Positions 47,208 to 60,700 of a stretch of DNA of 64,000 nucleotides are shown in pieces (positions within the stretch are counted from its first letter, which is position 1; the number at the start of each line of letters is the position of its first letter). The DNA lies in NCBI GenBank assembly GCA_025345505.1, contig JANVCC010000011.1:9584184-9648183 (forward strand). Reading direction: 5' to 3'. Below the pieces are notes generated by a model. It had not been told where the DNA came from. It worked only from the letters and a program-made list of their open reading frames with translations, and did no database searches. The translations under genes were made by a program, and so were the position numbers. Source of the stretch: Todiramphus chloris collaris (lineage: Eukaryota > Chordata > Aves > Coraciiformes > Alcedinidae).

Positions 47208-50200
47208 TGAAGCAGACTGATGTCAATTCTTGTTAAAAGGGATTCAGGTATTCTTAATAAGCATATTACTGTAATAACTGGACACTGCAGTGAGAATTTA
47301 GCCTTCTGTTGGTCCAAACGCTCCACTAAAAAACACACAAGCAAAGAATAGTCTGTTCTTCAGAGACTCTGGGTATGCTTTTTATGGCTGTAAACGTAAA
47401 TGGAACAGATGATAAGATAGAATGGAAAAAGGGAGAATGAAAAGAGGAAAAGTGGGGGTTAAATACATAAAAATGAACATATGTCTAAAATTGATTGCAT
47501 CAATAGTTTCAGCTCACCTCATGCTGAATTCTTTAATCTTTCATTTCCTGGTTTATGAAGGAAAAGGAAATAATGAGAATGCAATGAATAATGCATATTC
47601 ATATGTCAGCCCGAGAGTACAGACTAGCACTTTTGCTAATTTGTAATTTAACAATATTCTGTGGAATGAACAATGAAATTCTCTTAGTCAGTAGTCTGGT
47701 TCTGAGTCATTATGAGAGATGCAAGCTCACAAGTCAGCTTTCTCTTCAATTTTTAGGAAAGTCCTTCTGTTCCCAGACATTAGATGCTCTAGTACTTGGC
47801 AATTAACACTGCTGAGCTTTCACAGAAGTCACTTCCTGGTATTTCTTTTCCTTTTATTGGCAGATTTGTTCATGCAGAAGAGTTCTTAATGGGAGGCTAC
47901 AATGAATTGTCCATTTAAGAGAGATTATAATGAACAAGTGGAAAATATGCAGGTAAACATCAGCATTAATAAGAGGCAAGCCTGTTATGCAAATAAGTTT
48001 TAATTAAAATGTTTACATTTTTTCAAAATATATTAAAACTTCAGAGCCATTTTTAATATTTAATTTCCTATTTTTTTTTTTTCTCAGTGAAATAACTGGA
48101 CTATAAGGGGACTCTTTTTTCCTTTTAATTTACTTTTGTTCTCTCTGTCTCCAGTGTGAGGAAAAAAAAAAAAAATTAGCATAAGAGAATTTTGTCACAA
48201 TTTAAAATGAAAACATGAAATATTTTTTCAATTTCCAATACTGATGATCTTCAATATCAAAAAAAAACCAAACCACATTCTTCCATCAAGACATGTTAGT
48301 TTTTCAAGAAATACTTCATCTTGGCAAAATCAGTGAGCTCTAATCAATCTCCACAATCCAGAACAGAAAATGCCAGGCTCTCCTGATTAAACAGTCATGT
48401 TGGGAACACTTACACAACTGACAACAGCCTATGTAAATACGTATAGTCAAAGAATAATCAGGCAAGTATCGGGGAGGGGCATGGGGATGGGATGTTTGTA
48501 ATCCACCTCAGAGCTGGCTTCTAATATGAATTCCCATGCTCACTTCTTGAGGCCTCTAGCATAGAGAAATGTGTGGGGATCATAGAAGCAGTAAGATGGA
48601 AAGCATGTCCCAAAGTGCTTTGTGCCTCCCTTTGAACCCACAGCCAGTACAGATTGGATAGATTCAAGGCCTGGCATCTCGATTTTTGGAGAAGAACACC
48701 CAGCATAAAATCTTCAGCTAGTAGAAGTCATCACAGCTCCACTGATTTGTTTTGATTCATTCCTGCAAAGAATATGGCTTTTAAGTTTTAGGAAAGGTAG
48801 TCTAAGAATATAATACCAATAATTTGTATTGACAGGCTTTTAAATGACAATACTCAAAGCAACAGCACATGCAGTTACCACAAAATAGTCATTTTAAGTG
48901 TCTTGTTGATAACAGAGGAAACTGTGTCATTGTAAATGCACAGGCCTTTTAGAAAAGATCGCACAATTTATGGGGGAACACCATTTCAAAGCTACTGCAC
49001 CACAATCTGATGTAATTTTCTCAATTCACAAGAGATTGTTCTCTGGACCCCAAGATTTCAATTTCTAGATGGATGTCCTCTCTTTTTTTTCTGTGAAAAT
49101 ACTACCTATGTTTTGTGAGCTGATGTTCAGTTTAAAAAAAATCCATACTGTAATACACTTACAGAGTCTCACAGTGGCAGCGGTATTATCCTGATCATCT
49201 CGGACTTCAAGAGGGAGGTTTTATCCCTTGTGAGACAGACTGATAGCTGGCAAGAGCCATGCCAAGCTTTCCATCCTCTTGGCCTCATGAAAGGAGCTTT
49301 GGCCCCAAAGCTTCCTTCCATTTTTACGCCAGTATATATACGTAGCTTCCTACAATCCCTACCATGTTGCATATATTTTCAGGTACCAAGGCATGCCCTG
49401 GAAGGAAAATTTATTCTTTCCCTTCCCATAAAACTCCCTTTCCATTTCTTTTTTGAAGGCTTCTGACTGAGCTGGCTGAAATGGTACCAAACTAGCCATT
49501 CAAACGCAGGGACAGAGAAAGCCTTGCCTTACTGAGTAACATCCCCAGGCTCCTGTGTTTCAGCCTTTTCTTTGTTCCCTCCCTGCTGAAAATGCTTCTC
49601 TGGAAGAAGAGGGTGTTGAGGGTTAATGCTTGAGGAATGCAGGACCAGGATTAATGCTTGTGGCAATTAGTTGCTCAGTGGAGCTTCTTGTGCACACCAG
49701 TTTTCCCGAGGCTTGACACAACCAGTATTTAGGCATACTAGGAATTTCACTTACCTGAAAATTCTCCTTTTACTTTAATAGGACTCCAAACTTCAATAAA
49801 GTTGGTTGCCTGTGTAAGGATTTGGAGTTTCAAACCCTAAAGCAGTAAAATCAACTGCATTTACAAAACCTTACTTTGAAGTATAACCCTGAAATGTAAC
49901 AGAAATAAACCAAGTAGAGAACAACCTCACTTTGAGCTCAAGAGAAGTCAAACCCCCTAATCCCTCACCACTAACCTAATTGCCATGCCATGCAATGGTC
50001 AATCCCTCATGGTGTGCATAATATGTTACGAATTATGATCTTGCAACACATACAAAGAGCATTTCTGGGATATTAACATACATAGAACTTATAATATCTG
50101 TTTTATGCCTCTTTCATGCAAAAGTAAACTGTATTTAAAGGCATTATACATGCTTGCTATGTAATTACATTAATCAGAGAGAGCTACTTCTCTGCGTTCC

Positions 50201-52750
50201 CCTGCTGTTGCCATGGCAGCATCCCCATGTTTGCAAAGTGCAGGGCACCCATTCTTAATTATACTTACAAAGGAGCTACATTTCAAAGGAATACAATAAA
50301 TACAAAGCTAAAGTGAGGATGCTGCACAGAAGTGATGTAAACAAATACGTATTTATCCCATTTCCATCTCATGCACACCTCACATTCATTATTAGAGCAG
50401 TCTGCCTAATTCCAAGCTTCCTTTTCTGCATTTATGGAAAACTCCAGATTTTTGTTTGCCAGAAAATGCAGTCCCTGTTGCAGGTCCCAGAGTTATCTCT
50501 GCTTCTTACTTGGGGGCTGATCTTTTAGTTTGCACTGATCAAAATATGGCAACTGGGAATGTCTTTTTATTCTCCACTCACCAATATAAATGCCATTGCT
50601 GCTCTCCATTCCCACTGCTGCCCAAGTCTCCCACCCAGCAGACACACAGTGAGCTGCTTCCCTGCTGTGGTCACCCGCCTCAGTGATGCTGTGTTGGTTT
50701 TGGTGACAGTGAAGGCCTTGCCACAATCAGGCTGAGATGCCAACATGACATTGATCAAGAAGAATTTATGGCATACAGCATGCGTGAACCACTGGCTTGG
50801 TGCAGCCACCAACACAGTCCTTGCTTTCTTGTGGGTGAATAAGGTGTAAATTGCAGCTGAAGTGGAAATTTACATTTTTACCCCTGTAAAGAAATAAGGG
50901 ATTCCCTCATTCTGAAATTAACGCTCCCCCTGAAGTTGAACAGCTTATACAGATGCTGGATTGCAGATATGAATTATGCATTTTCTGGGGGTGGAAAGTC
51001 ATGCAATTTTACTGTTATTCAAGCCACAAAGATCTATCGGGGGAGAAGTAATTAGAATATTTCAGAGCCCCAGATTTACATTTCTTAAGCTGGTGAGTGA
51101 GATGAAATTGGCTGCCTCCAATTTACATGTCTGCAATCACACCATGAAAAATCTGTCAGATCTCAGCTTTTGGATCTGAAACCTCTGGGGGAAAACCAGG
51201 TGTTCTGGCAAGCGATGGTGTTCCTTTGGAGTCACTTGGTCACACCTACTTCTGAAATAAATCTGTGCTGAGATGTAGGGGGCACTGTGTTACTGTATGT
51301 ATATGAGCAGGGGTGGTAAATGCCATTAGATCTGTCTTGCAAGGCAGAAGCCCTATTTTCCAGCTTATTTATTTCTATTCTTAGTTGCTTTTCTCGTGTA
51401 TATTTATTTTTCACCTTGTGCATGGGCAATTGTGGTGTTTTCACCTGGGTGTATGCACTCAGCCATAAAAAAGGAAGCAATTCTGCCTTTCTAATGAACT
51501 GTGCTCTGACTTAATTATTTGGGTAAGCAATGTGGCCTGGACACAGCTGGAAAATAAGGACATGTGGGCAGTAATATTTCTTTTATTTTAAAAGGGAACT
51601 AATTCTATAATTTGGCCTCTGAGCTCTGTTCTCAGATGCTCTATTCTTTCTGGCTCTGTGTGCTTGTTCTGTCCAGGTGTCTGCCACGGCGCTCTTAAAA
51701 TTGCTATGACTTCTAGGTGCACTTTCAGTCTCATTTGACTCTAGCCTGCCAAGACAGGTTACAGAAGCCTTTGGGTTGCCCTGTCTGGAGCTGTGGAGTG
51801 GACAGGAGGCCACAAGATCATTGTAAGGCACAAGTTAGTTGTTTCTCGCACCACATGCTGATTCTCAGATGTAGTCTCTGCAGATGCATTTGCTTTGCTT
51901 ACTCTGACAGCAGGATAAGAATAATACCAGAGTGGTTTGGTCTACTAAGGTGACGGATTTGCTTTTGCTCTACCTTGTGCAGGCTCTGTGATATCTCCAG
52001 AGCTTTTTGTCTACAATAGTCTCCCCACAGATTTGAGAAACATACTGCTGGAAGCAGAAACTATATGATTAAGACTAATTTATCTCTATAAATATTTGAG
52101 AAAACACACACATACACATTTGTATACACAAGATGTATATATCCAGGTATATGTGAAGTCTGTCCTTCTACCACCCTTATGTAGAACACGAATGTTACAT
52201 AATGCTTCCAGCCGGAAACAGAGAAGCAGAGATATGACTAAGCAACAGAGCATGACTTATGAATAACAAATTGTGCATATTCCCAAAGACATTTCTCTAG
52301 CTGTTCTCCAAGGAAAAAAATCTTCAAAATGAATACATTTGAGAAATCTCTTGTCTCCTGGAGGACTACGAGGAGATAATGGAGGACAACAAGCAAACAG
52401 AAGAGTAGACAGAATTAATGCCATATATTTACATTGCTCTTTGTGGATTACTCACTTGTCTCTGACAATGACTTCATGTGTTGATTCAGATGATTAATAT
52501 GTGGGTCAAGAGTTTTTACCCACTGTGCAGCAATGAGTGCAGTGCAATTGAACTCCAGTTTGCAGCTGAAGTCAGAGAGCAACCCCTTGCAAGCACCAGA
52601 GAGCAGTTTGAAGCAGATTAAAACTCAGCAGGGTGAGATCTAGACAATTTGCTTTCCTCCTACTTGACCAGAAACCTGCATACAGGAACCTACAGCTTTG
52701 TCACCTTGTGCTGTTAAAATCCCTCTCACCTTGCTTCTTTGGGTTGTCAG
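47208..52750. other. Unassigned non-coding sequence
   Basis: About 5.5 kb without a recognisable gene or mobile element. It contains a 13-base A run near 48162. AT-rich, low-repeat stretches at about 47930-48060 and 50040-50300 contain intact-looking transcription-factor motifs: an octamer ATGCAAAT near 47988, homeodomain-type TAATTA/ATTAATCA near 50162-50175, and an X-box-like palindrome near 50207. I cannot show conservation from one sequence. Confidence 0.45.
50207..50220. promoter_or_regulatory. Possible RFX X-box-like palindrome
   Basis: GTTGCCATGGCAGC is one base away from the symmetric RFX-family site GTTGCCATGGCAAC. A single motif can occur by chance. The idea rests only on the motif and the repeat-free surroundings. 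Confidence 0.2.
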
Positions 52751-52759
52751 GATGTCCTG

Positions 52760-52956
52760 TATGAACTAGCATCTGAAGAGGCCTCTGAAGATACTAATTT
52801 GCACAGCAGAGGCCCTGTAGAGTGCCAGCATCAACAAGACAGGCACTTCTAAAATCTTCAAATCAGATACTTGTCTGGAAGAAATGGCAGAGATTCGGTG
52901 CCACCAATAAAGCTGTGCCAACTGTCTCCTGCTGGGGCTCACAGACTCATAATTCT

Positions 52957-53005
<49 letters not shown>
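52760..53005 (+). mobile_element. Possible poly(A)-tailed retrocopy of unknown source
   Basis: A run of 48 A residues (52958-53005) ends a moderately GC-rich, non-repetitive segment. A canonical AATAAA lies at about 52905, roughly 48 bp before the A run, which is longer than usual. Avian CR1 machinery does not leave poly(A) tails, so a long pure tail would be unusual if it marks a retrocopy. A weak candidate duplication (ACTAATT near 52794 and again near 53013) would make the insert about 200 bp. I recognise no parent gene, and the run may be simple expansion. Confidence 0.3.
52958..53005 (+). repeat. Poly(A) run of 48
   Basis: 48 consecutive A residues, the longest homopolymer in the window. 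Confidence 0.99.
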
Positions 53006-53007
<2 letters not shown>

Positions 53008-54825
53008 AAAAAACTAATTGACAATAAAATAAGATAGGAGGAGGGAAAGCTTTTAAATGCCTGAAAGGTGATTTGGAGACAGAAAAGGAAGGGCCAGGGG
53101 CAAAGAAACAAGAGTGCATTTGAAATGATTCAATAAGCAAATGGGGAAAAAGATGAAAGAAATATCACAGATAATGAGAGAAGGGTGATTATTTTCTATC
53201 TCCTCTCTGAATCCACATTTTGTCAAAGTAATCATGGCTTTCCCATGGAGACAATATAACTGCCTGATCCAAGAAGCTGTGGTTTAGTTAAGACATCTGC
53301 TTGCAATAGCATCCTCTCAGCCCTGGGATCCTTGCTAGTTTTAGAGCTGATTGGGTGATTATACAACGCTGTTATCTGCTGAATTTCTAAAACGCTCCCC
53401 TTGGAGCGGGTGTGCCTACACAAGCACTGCAGGACAAAAAGGAGTGCTGAGCTCCAGCTCTCCTTTGCTGGCCAGACAAAGCTGAGTCAGTACAAAGTGC
53501 TCTGCAGTATATTGCTCCCCTCACTCAGCAAGGGGGAGTGCCCAGGGAAGGGTGCCATGAAAGGATGGCTCCAGAGCACAGCATCTCTTTGGACCAAGCT
53601 CTTACAATCATGTTCTTCTCAAAGGCACAGTGGAGTCAAGCCTTTCTGCTGACCTTTTCAGATGCTCACCAGTAGTGCTGCTCTTTATTTCCACGCAAAT
53701 CAGCCTCCTCATCAGTACTGGCTTGCTCTGCCATTCCCCTTGCTTGTTCCCCAGGATGACACTGTATGATCTCATTTAGGCTTGTTAACAATGTCACATC
53801 CATTATCTTTCCCCATTTGCTTTTGCTCTTTTCTTCCCTCTGCTTTTAATCCCAAGGTTTGCTTCAGTTTGCCCATTTTATAGTTTGCCATGATCTTATT
53901 TTTCCTCATGCAGGGGAGTACCCCTTGATATGAATGGGTTCTTGCTTCCTGGGTACAGGAATCTGGATCCCTGAGTGACAGAAAGTTCAGCATAGTACAA
54001 GGTTCCATCTAGTCCATTACAATGATGATTTGGACAGTAAGGGCAGGATAACTGCTACCGATGATTTTGTGGCTGATTGCAATCTGAGCTGGACACGTTG
54101 TGATCAAATCAAGTGTCTGTCTGTAAGAGATGCTAATACTTTGTATGATGTGGATAGAACTTTGATCTTCATGTTAAGCCTGAATGTGAAAAGAGCTAAT
54201 AAACTACCCTAAGGAAATCAACTGTACACCTGTAGTTTGCCCAGGAACAGTTCAAAGGCTAAATATTTGGGGGCTGCCATTGAGGGGGAAGAGATACATG
54301 TTTGGGCAGGTTACTGAAATCTTTAGTTCCAACTTGGAAGGACTTCAAATATCTGGAAGATGAACTCTATGTGTATTTATCATCCAATTATCCAAAAAAA
54401 CCTAAAATGAGTGTAGAAAATAAATCTTTCCTCAATGATATTTATGTCACAACTGATGATAAGACAGCAGCATAGAGATGACGATTTGGAGAACCCTCCT
54501 TTTTTATGCCTTAGACCAACTCTCTGAGCTTCTCTGCAGCTGTCAGCTCTGGTGAGTTATTTACTGGCAATAAAGATTCCAGGCATTCCCAGGAACTTGA
54601 CTAAACATTCAGACCGATGTGTTTCTCTTTTCCTATTAACCCTCATTTGTGCCCATATCTTTTTCTGTCTCCATTTCTCTACAGCTTCTCCCTTTGATAG
54701 CTGAGGTAGTGACTCCCTTTTCCTGTCATCAAACATTTGTGAACATGGCCACTCTGAGAGCCAAAAGTGGGGAAAATGTTCCACAGCAGAGACAGCAGTG
54801 TTTTTTTCCTTGGGATTGATATATT
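53006..54825. other. Unassigned non-coding sequence
   Basis: No gene or repeat recognised. Frames of 60-105 codons lack motifs. Confidence 0.5.
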
Positions 54826-55345
54826 TCATAGAATCATGGAATATTTTGGGCTGGAAGGGATCTTCAAAGGTCATCTAGTCCAAAGCCCCTGCAGTGAAAA
54901 TGGACATCTTTGAATACAACAGGTTGCTTGGAGCCTCATCCAACCTGGCCTTGAATGTTTCCAGGGATGGGACATCTGCCACCTCTCTGAGCAGCCTGTT
55001 CCAGTGTTTCACTACCCCCATTGAAAAAAATGTATTCCTTATATCTAGTCTAGATCTACCCTTTTTTACTTTAAAAGCATGCCTTGTCCTGTTGCAACAG
55101 ACCCTGATATAAAGTTCATGCCCATCTTTCTTATAGGCCCTCTTTAAGTACTGGAAGGTTGCAATAAGGTCTTCCCAGAGCCCTCTCCAGGCTGAACACC
55201 ACCAACTCTCAGCCTTTCTGCATAGGAGAGGTGTCCCAGCCCTCTGATCATTTTTGTGTCCCTCCTCTGGATCTGCTCCAACAGCTCTTTCCTGCGCTGA
55301 GTACTCCAGAGCTGGATGCAGTACTCCAGGTGGGGTCTCTCTCAA
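54826..55345 (-). mobile_element. CR1 non-LTR retrotransposon, 5'-truncated, minus strand
   Basis: The plus strand begins TTCATAGAATCATGGAATATT, then GGGCTGGAAGGGATCTTCAA and GGTCATCTAGTCCAAAGCCC, the reverse complement of a CR1 3' end. A minus-strand frame of about 156 codons (54875-55345) holds the ORF2 tail, with GHELYIRVCCNRTRHAFKVK-like and VADVPSLETFKARLDEA segments. The 3' UTR wording differs from the other copies, so this is a third CR1 subfamily in the window. The element ends abruptly near 55345, the usual 5' truncation. Confidence 0.95.
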
Positions 55346-57745
55346 GGCATAATTGTATCATGTGGCGAATAACACAGATAACATAGCTAAGACCAAAAAT
55401 AGCTAATACCTTCTGAACAAGCTCCAGAAGTAGCACATCAGTGTTAGCCCAGCTCTGTTCGTGAGAAATAAACCTTAAGAACTGAGCTGGTTTCTCTGTG
55501 CCACTCTGTATCTTATTGTTTGACTTCAGAGTTTCCTGTGTGGCACGGGGGGATAGGGAGGGATTTCAAGTCATTCATCATATCCTGAACTGAGAAATGG
55601 GAAGGAATTTCTATGGAGCTTTACATGGGAGCTCTACTAAAGAGACATGAGCTGCAACACTCTAGTTTCTTTCCTATATGGAATTTGTTTCCACTTGTTT
55701 CCTCCTGATGTCTAAGTGTACATGAAGGTAGCCTCTCAGTCTAGTGCCTCTTTGGTTAATAAAAAAAAATAAAGAGGTCATCATTAAACATTCCAGATAG
55801 ATATTCATGTAGCAAATGGTCCCATTTATTGCAATATATGTCAGTGAGTTTTAACAAGGATAATTGGCGTTTTGACAACTAACAAGAGTTGCAGCTTTTC
55901 TTCTAATGAATTTTTTCCTTTTTGGTGAAAAAAAAAAGAAGTGCATTTTCTGGATCTTGTACATTCTACTGCATTTATGACTGTTTTGTGGAGGAGAGTT
56001 CTTGTTTAGCCTATGTCTTATACTTTGAAGAGTCATTTTAATGAAGAACTACACATGTAAATATTCTTCTTGTTTCATGGCAGTAAGCATAATAACACAC
56101 TGCTAGTTTTAAGTCAGGTTGTACAGCTTAAGATGTTTACTTTCTTAGAGTAAACAGACACTTCTGGCTCTGCTGTTTAGTTTGGTCCCAAAGTATTATC
56201 AGCCATCCACAGCATGATATTTACACAGAAGGAATGCAAACCTCATCAAGCTCAAGTGAGTAACAAGATATTAGTCACTAGAACATCTTCGGACCTTCTT
56301 CATTATTATCTTCTTTTATGCTAATAAATAGATTCTTCTGGTTATGAACTACCTACTTTTTATACAAGAAAAATCACTTTCCTGGAAAAATCAGCCAAAT
56401 GCAAGTTTCTTTCAGGCTGTTACTTGAAAATTAAGAAAAATTAATGCTGTATTTACTCAGACACAAAGTTTCCAAAGCAACAACCACCTTAAAGCTGTCT
56501 TTCTGACCTTTCAGCAGGTACAGGAATATGGAAGCCAGGGCTTTGAACATAATGGCTACAGGAAATCCTTGAACTCCTGCATCCTTAATCCACAGACTTG
56601 GGATCTCCAGGCTGTTTATAGGAATCACCTCAGATTTTTTTCCAGCTGAACAAGAAGACAGCCATCTGGCCCAGACAACCCTGGCTGTTGGAGGAACCAC
56701 ACAATGGTTTTGCAATATGAAGAGAGTGTGAAGAGAGACAGGTTGCAAATTCCTCAGAGCTGGCACAGGGGAAGACCTTTTCACTTGTGGGACAGTGTGA
56801 AATAGGCTACTTGTATAACCTTAACTTCTCCCAGGACCTCTGCTGGAGCAAGGATGTGTTCTGGAAGCAGCATCTTGCCACATTAGCAGATGGGCACAAA
56901 TCATGCAGAAAAAAGACCAGAGAAAAATGGATCCTTATGGCGAAGTCACAGAAAGGGATTTCATCAGAACTGAAGGATGGAGACAGCTGTTACCGTGTTT
57001 GTAGACTGCAGCAGAGAGACATAATTATAACATAGCTGCGCACAAACAGGGAACAAGGATTAAGACCACAGCAACAGCAAAGCAGGTTTTTATAGCGTGA
57101 ATCACTAACAGATATCTACGGTTGTTTGTGAATGCAGGTTCATTAGTATCTTCTGTGGACAACACCGTGCCTTGTCACAAGAAGAGGCTGGGATGAGATA
57201 CCTTACTGCTCGAGTTGGCCTATTAGCCTTGCTGAGACCATATGCAGCCTTGTGTTGCTGCTCAGCATGAACATAGTCATCAAAAATCTTCCTCAAAACC
57301 AGCAGAAACATGCCTGAAACTTCTCAGCTCGCAAAGCTCTGCTCCACAGCCTCTGCAGTACAACAGAGTATTGTTGAGGACTTCTAACTATGTGCCCTAA
57401 GAAAAATGCTAGAATTAGTCTGTTTGCCAACCAATAGTGCCTGATCTGCCAATTCCACAGTGAGCTGCTATCTATGGATAATATAAGCTGCTCTCCTGCT
57501 GCAGTAATAATACATTCTAATAAAATTGTAACTTTTGCTACCGAAACACACTCTTGTGTATTTTTATGTGTTTATTAGGAACTGTGAGATTTAATTAAAT
57601 ATAGTGCAAGATTATTATCTTATCAGCTTTGATGACAGAGATCTGAAGTGTGTAACTTCATTCAGTGCAGATACTCTTCCTAGAGAATCTCTGTTCTTCC
57701 CTAGCTGCTAATCCTGACACTTCTCTCTGTTTTGTTGCTGGCTTG
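55346..57745. other. Unassigned non-coding sequence
   Basis: AT-rich, with no gene or repeat recognised. The 117-codon minus-strand frame at 56431-56784 has no motif. Confidence 0.5.
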
Positions 57746-57774
57746 TTTTGGTTTGTTTTGGTTTTTTTTTTTTA
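57746..57774 (+). repeat. G/T low-complexity patch with a T run
   Basis: TTTTGG units followed by a T run of about 12 bases. Simple sequence. Confidence 0.8.
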
Positions 57775-60700
57775 TGTGTCTATATTTATTTGCATATGGA
57801 AATTTTGCAACAATGACTGTTAGGATAGTTTTTAGCATAGATCGTATCAGCACCCAGTATATTCTGAAGTCCTGTTGCATATGTATAGCAAGAGAGCCCC
57901 TGCCAAAAGCAGCTATTGAAGGAGACAGGAACATTTATTTGCCAGCAAGTTTAATAGTGTTCCAGGGACCAATGAAGGTAGGTTTCACGCAGTTGCTGTC
58001 TGTAGCATTCTTCAAGGAGATACAAAAGTTTTCAGAATGAAGCTCCATTTGAATGCCTGAAAAGAGCCCAGTTTCTTAAGTGTTGTTGACTTTCAAATTC
58101 TGAGAATGCAGACTTACCAAGATGTTCTAAATGGGTCCCAACAAGCAGAAGAATCCAAGTACTAACGTATCTTTTGTCAGTCAGAGCTATGTATATTATC
58201 TTGCTGTTATATCTTATAACTCTTTGAGCCTTTTCTGGCTCCCACTGCTGAATAGGCTGCAGTGAGCATTTCCTACCCTGCTTTTATTTAATAGAATCTG
58301 TCATTTTCAGAAAAAAAAGGGATTTAATCTAAAAAAGTGCTTAAGCTTTCACATACCTGTGAACATATAGGTAATTTTGTAGGAGTCAAGGAGGAATAGC
58401 ACATATTTAAAGTCAATACAAAGTGAAATAATTTGCCAGATCAGGCCTCACAACAGCTGATGATGAGATAGACTAGGAGATGATGAGTGTTGCTCAGACA
58501 CATCCTACGATTGCCTGTGCAGCAGGAAGGTGCCACTGGAGCTGCTGTTGATGGAGCAATTCTCTCTAAATTAAGGTTAAGCATGTAAAATTAAGGCAAC
58601 AAGGGGTTTGTGTCAATGTGTAGACTGACTTGGAGGATGAAGTAACCTTAAAGATACCTAGCTTTAATATACAGAAACTCATTTGTGCCTCAGACTGGCT
58701 CCATGGGAGACGTAAAGCACATCAGGACTGACACTGCAATATTGTCCAGGAATCCCTCTGTGGCACCTTTGTTCTCTCCACAGTGCAGGGCTCATTGCTA
58801 AGGTGCCAAGGGTCTTGGCACCTAAAATAGGGTTCAGAAGACACTGGAGACATCAGTGTTTCAAAAATTAGGTGCTTTATACATGCCTTATGTATGGATC
58901 CATCTTTGTTGCAACTGGCTGTTGGCTTTTTGCTGCAAATCCACGTGTGTGTGTTTCAGTCTTTATCTGGAATGACTGCTGCCAAAGCAATGAAATAGTT
59001 AATCTCTCTGTCAAATCTCTCACTGCTGAGACCACTAAGAAAGGGTGGCAGCTGTGATTTTTGTAGTTTATGTTGTGCTAGAACCTGAGCTGCACTTGTC
59101 AACTGACAGGTAAAAACTGGTTTTGCTTGTGGTCAACCCGAGTTAATTTAAAGAGGTGACTAATTCCTGAAAGTTTCTATTGTCTGCTGCCCCATCTTCT
59201 TACATACTCAGTCACTTCATAACCATGTAGTTAATTACTTTGTGCTTCACAGACCAGCTCAGTTACACACTTTTGAGCAGTGGTATCACTTATTAAATGA
59301 TGCAAACCCCCCACCCTTGGTGGGTGATAGCCTAGAAAAAAACAATCTTACTGATAACAGTACATTGAGATATTTCTTTAGGTTTTATTGTGAAAGGTGC
59401 TGTTTGAGGAGTCCATCATGTTTCACTGAAGACCCAGAGGAGTTAGAGCTTCATTGCCAGGGCTGGGACTGCAGAGGAGTCCTGGGAAGGTACTGCTGAT
59501 GCGTGGGTGTAGCAGTCCCTTGGCTGGTGGTAAAGTACTATGGTTTTAGTCATTGGCAAAGAGGAGGGCAAACAAACAAGAAGCAATTCAAAGAGAAACA
59601 TCAAACCACTGTAAGCAACCTGAATTATGCAGGAGTCATAGAGGGAAGACCAAGAGACTTGGATAGGAAAATTACTGAAAAATGTATAGCAACATCTGTC
59701 TTGTGTCTATATCAGACTTGAGACGGAGCTGGGAAACCTATTTTGATGACATGCCAGGAGAAGCAGAAATGTTCCCTATCTCTCAAAGAAAATAAATACA
59801 GAGAAAGGACGCTCACTATTTCTCTTGTTCTGCCGCAGTAACTCTTTCAGACTTGCCTATACATTTTTGCAAGGTCTTACAAATTCAGAGAAGGCAGCAC
59901 CAGCCTCACCAGCAGTGCTGATTCAGCTGGACAGGGAGCTGAGGCAGCCAGCACATAGTTGCCAAGGAACAAGCATCCTGGTACCAAAAAGGGGGAAGCC
60001 TCTCTCCTGTCACCGTGAAATATTTCCAGTGCAGGGCAAGCACCAAAGCCCCATGCTGAAACAGTGGCTGGCAATCATGGCAATGGATGGGATATGCCGT
60101 GAGTGCCAGAAACTAGGTGCCCACAGGGACTCTGCCATCCCAGCCCTGGGGTCAGCAGAGCTCAGTTAGAAAAAATCCCTGTTTGGTCCAGTTGTTGCAG
60201 CTCCAAGCACAGAAATTGCGCTGGGAAAGCAGAGACATAGTGTCTGCTCTGCCTTTTCCATTTTTTCCTGTAAGGTTCATGAAGGAAAGGCTGTAGCAGT
60301 GCCTCCTCCTCAACTGGTTCCACTTATTCTCTTTAGCAACAAACCACCCATAAGCTGAAGTGAGAGGTTTAGCCCCCTGAAGGGAGCTGTGTCAGGCCCT
60401 CAAAGGATACATGTGGGGCACAAGGACACCTCTGCACTGTGCTCAGTACCAACTGTAAAGATGCCAGGAAGCAAAACACTGTCCAGATTACATTATTACA
60501 GACAGAGATACAGAGCAAAATATGTAAGCTAACAGCCTAGTTGTCCAGGGGAGTGTCATCAACATCCACCAATTATGATTTTAAAAAGTTACTTCATAAA
60601 GGGCTGGATTGAACATCTTTTGAGTATTTTGACAAAAAATGTCAATTTTTTAAGCTTTTGCTATATATTTTTTTATTATTTTTTTAAAATAAATCTTATA

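Noticed and set aside
49148-49220. Possible spliceosomal U4-like RNA (CAGTGGCAGCGGTATTATCC, then GAGGTTTTATCCC)
   Set aside because: Only two short resemblances to U4. Spacing is wrong and neither the stem regions nor the Sm site can be found.
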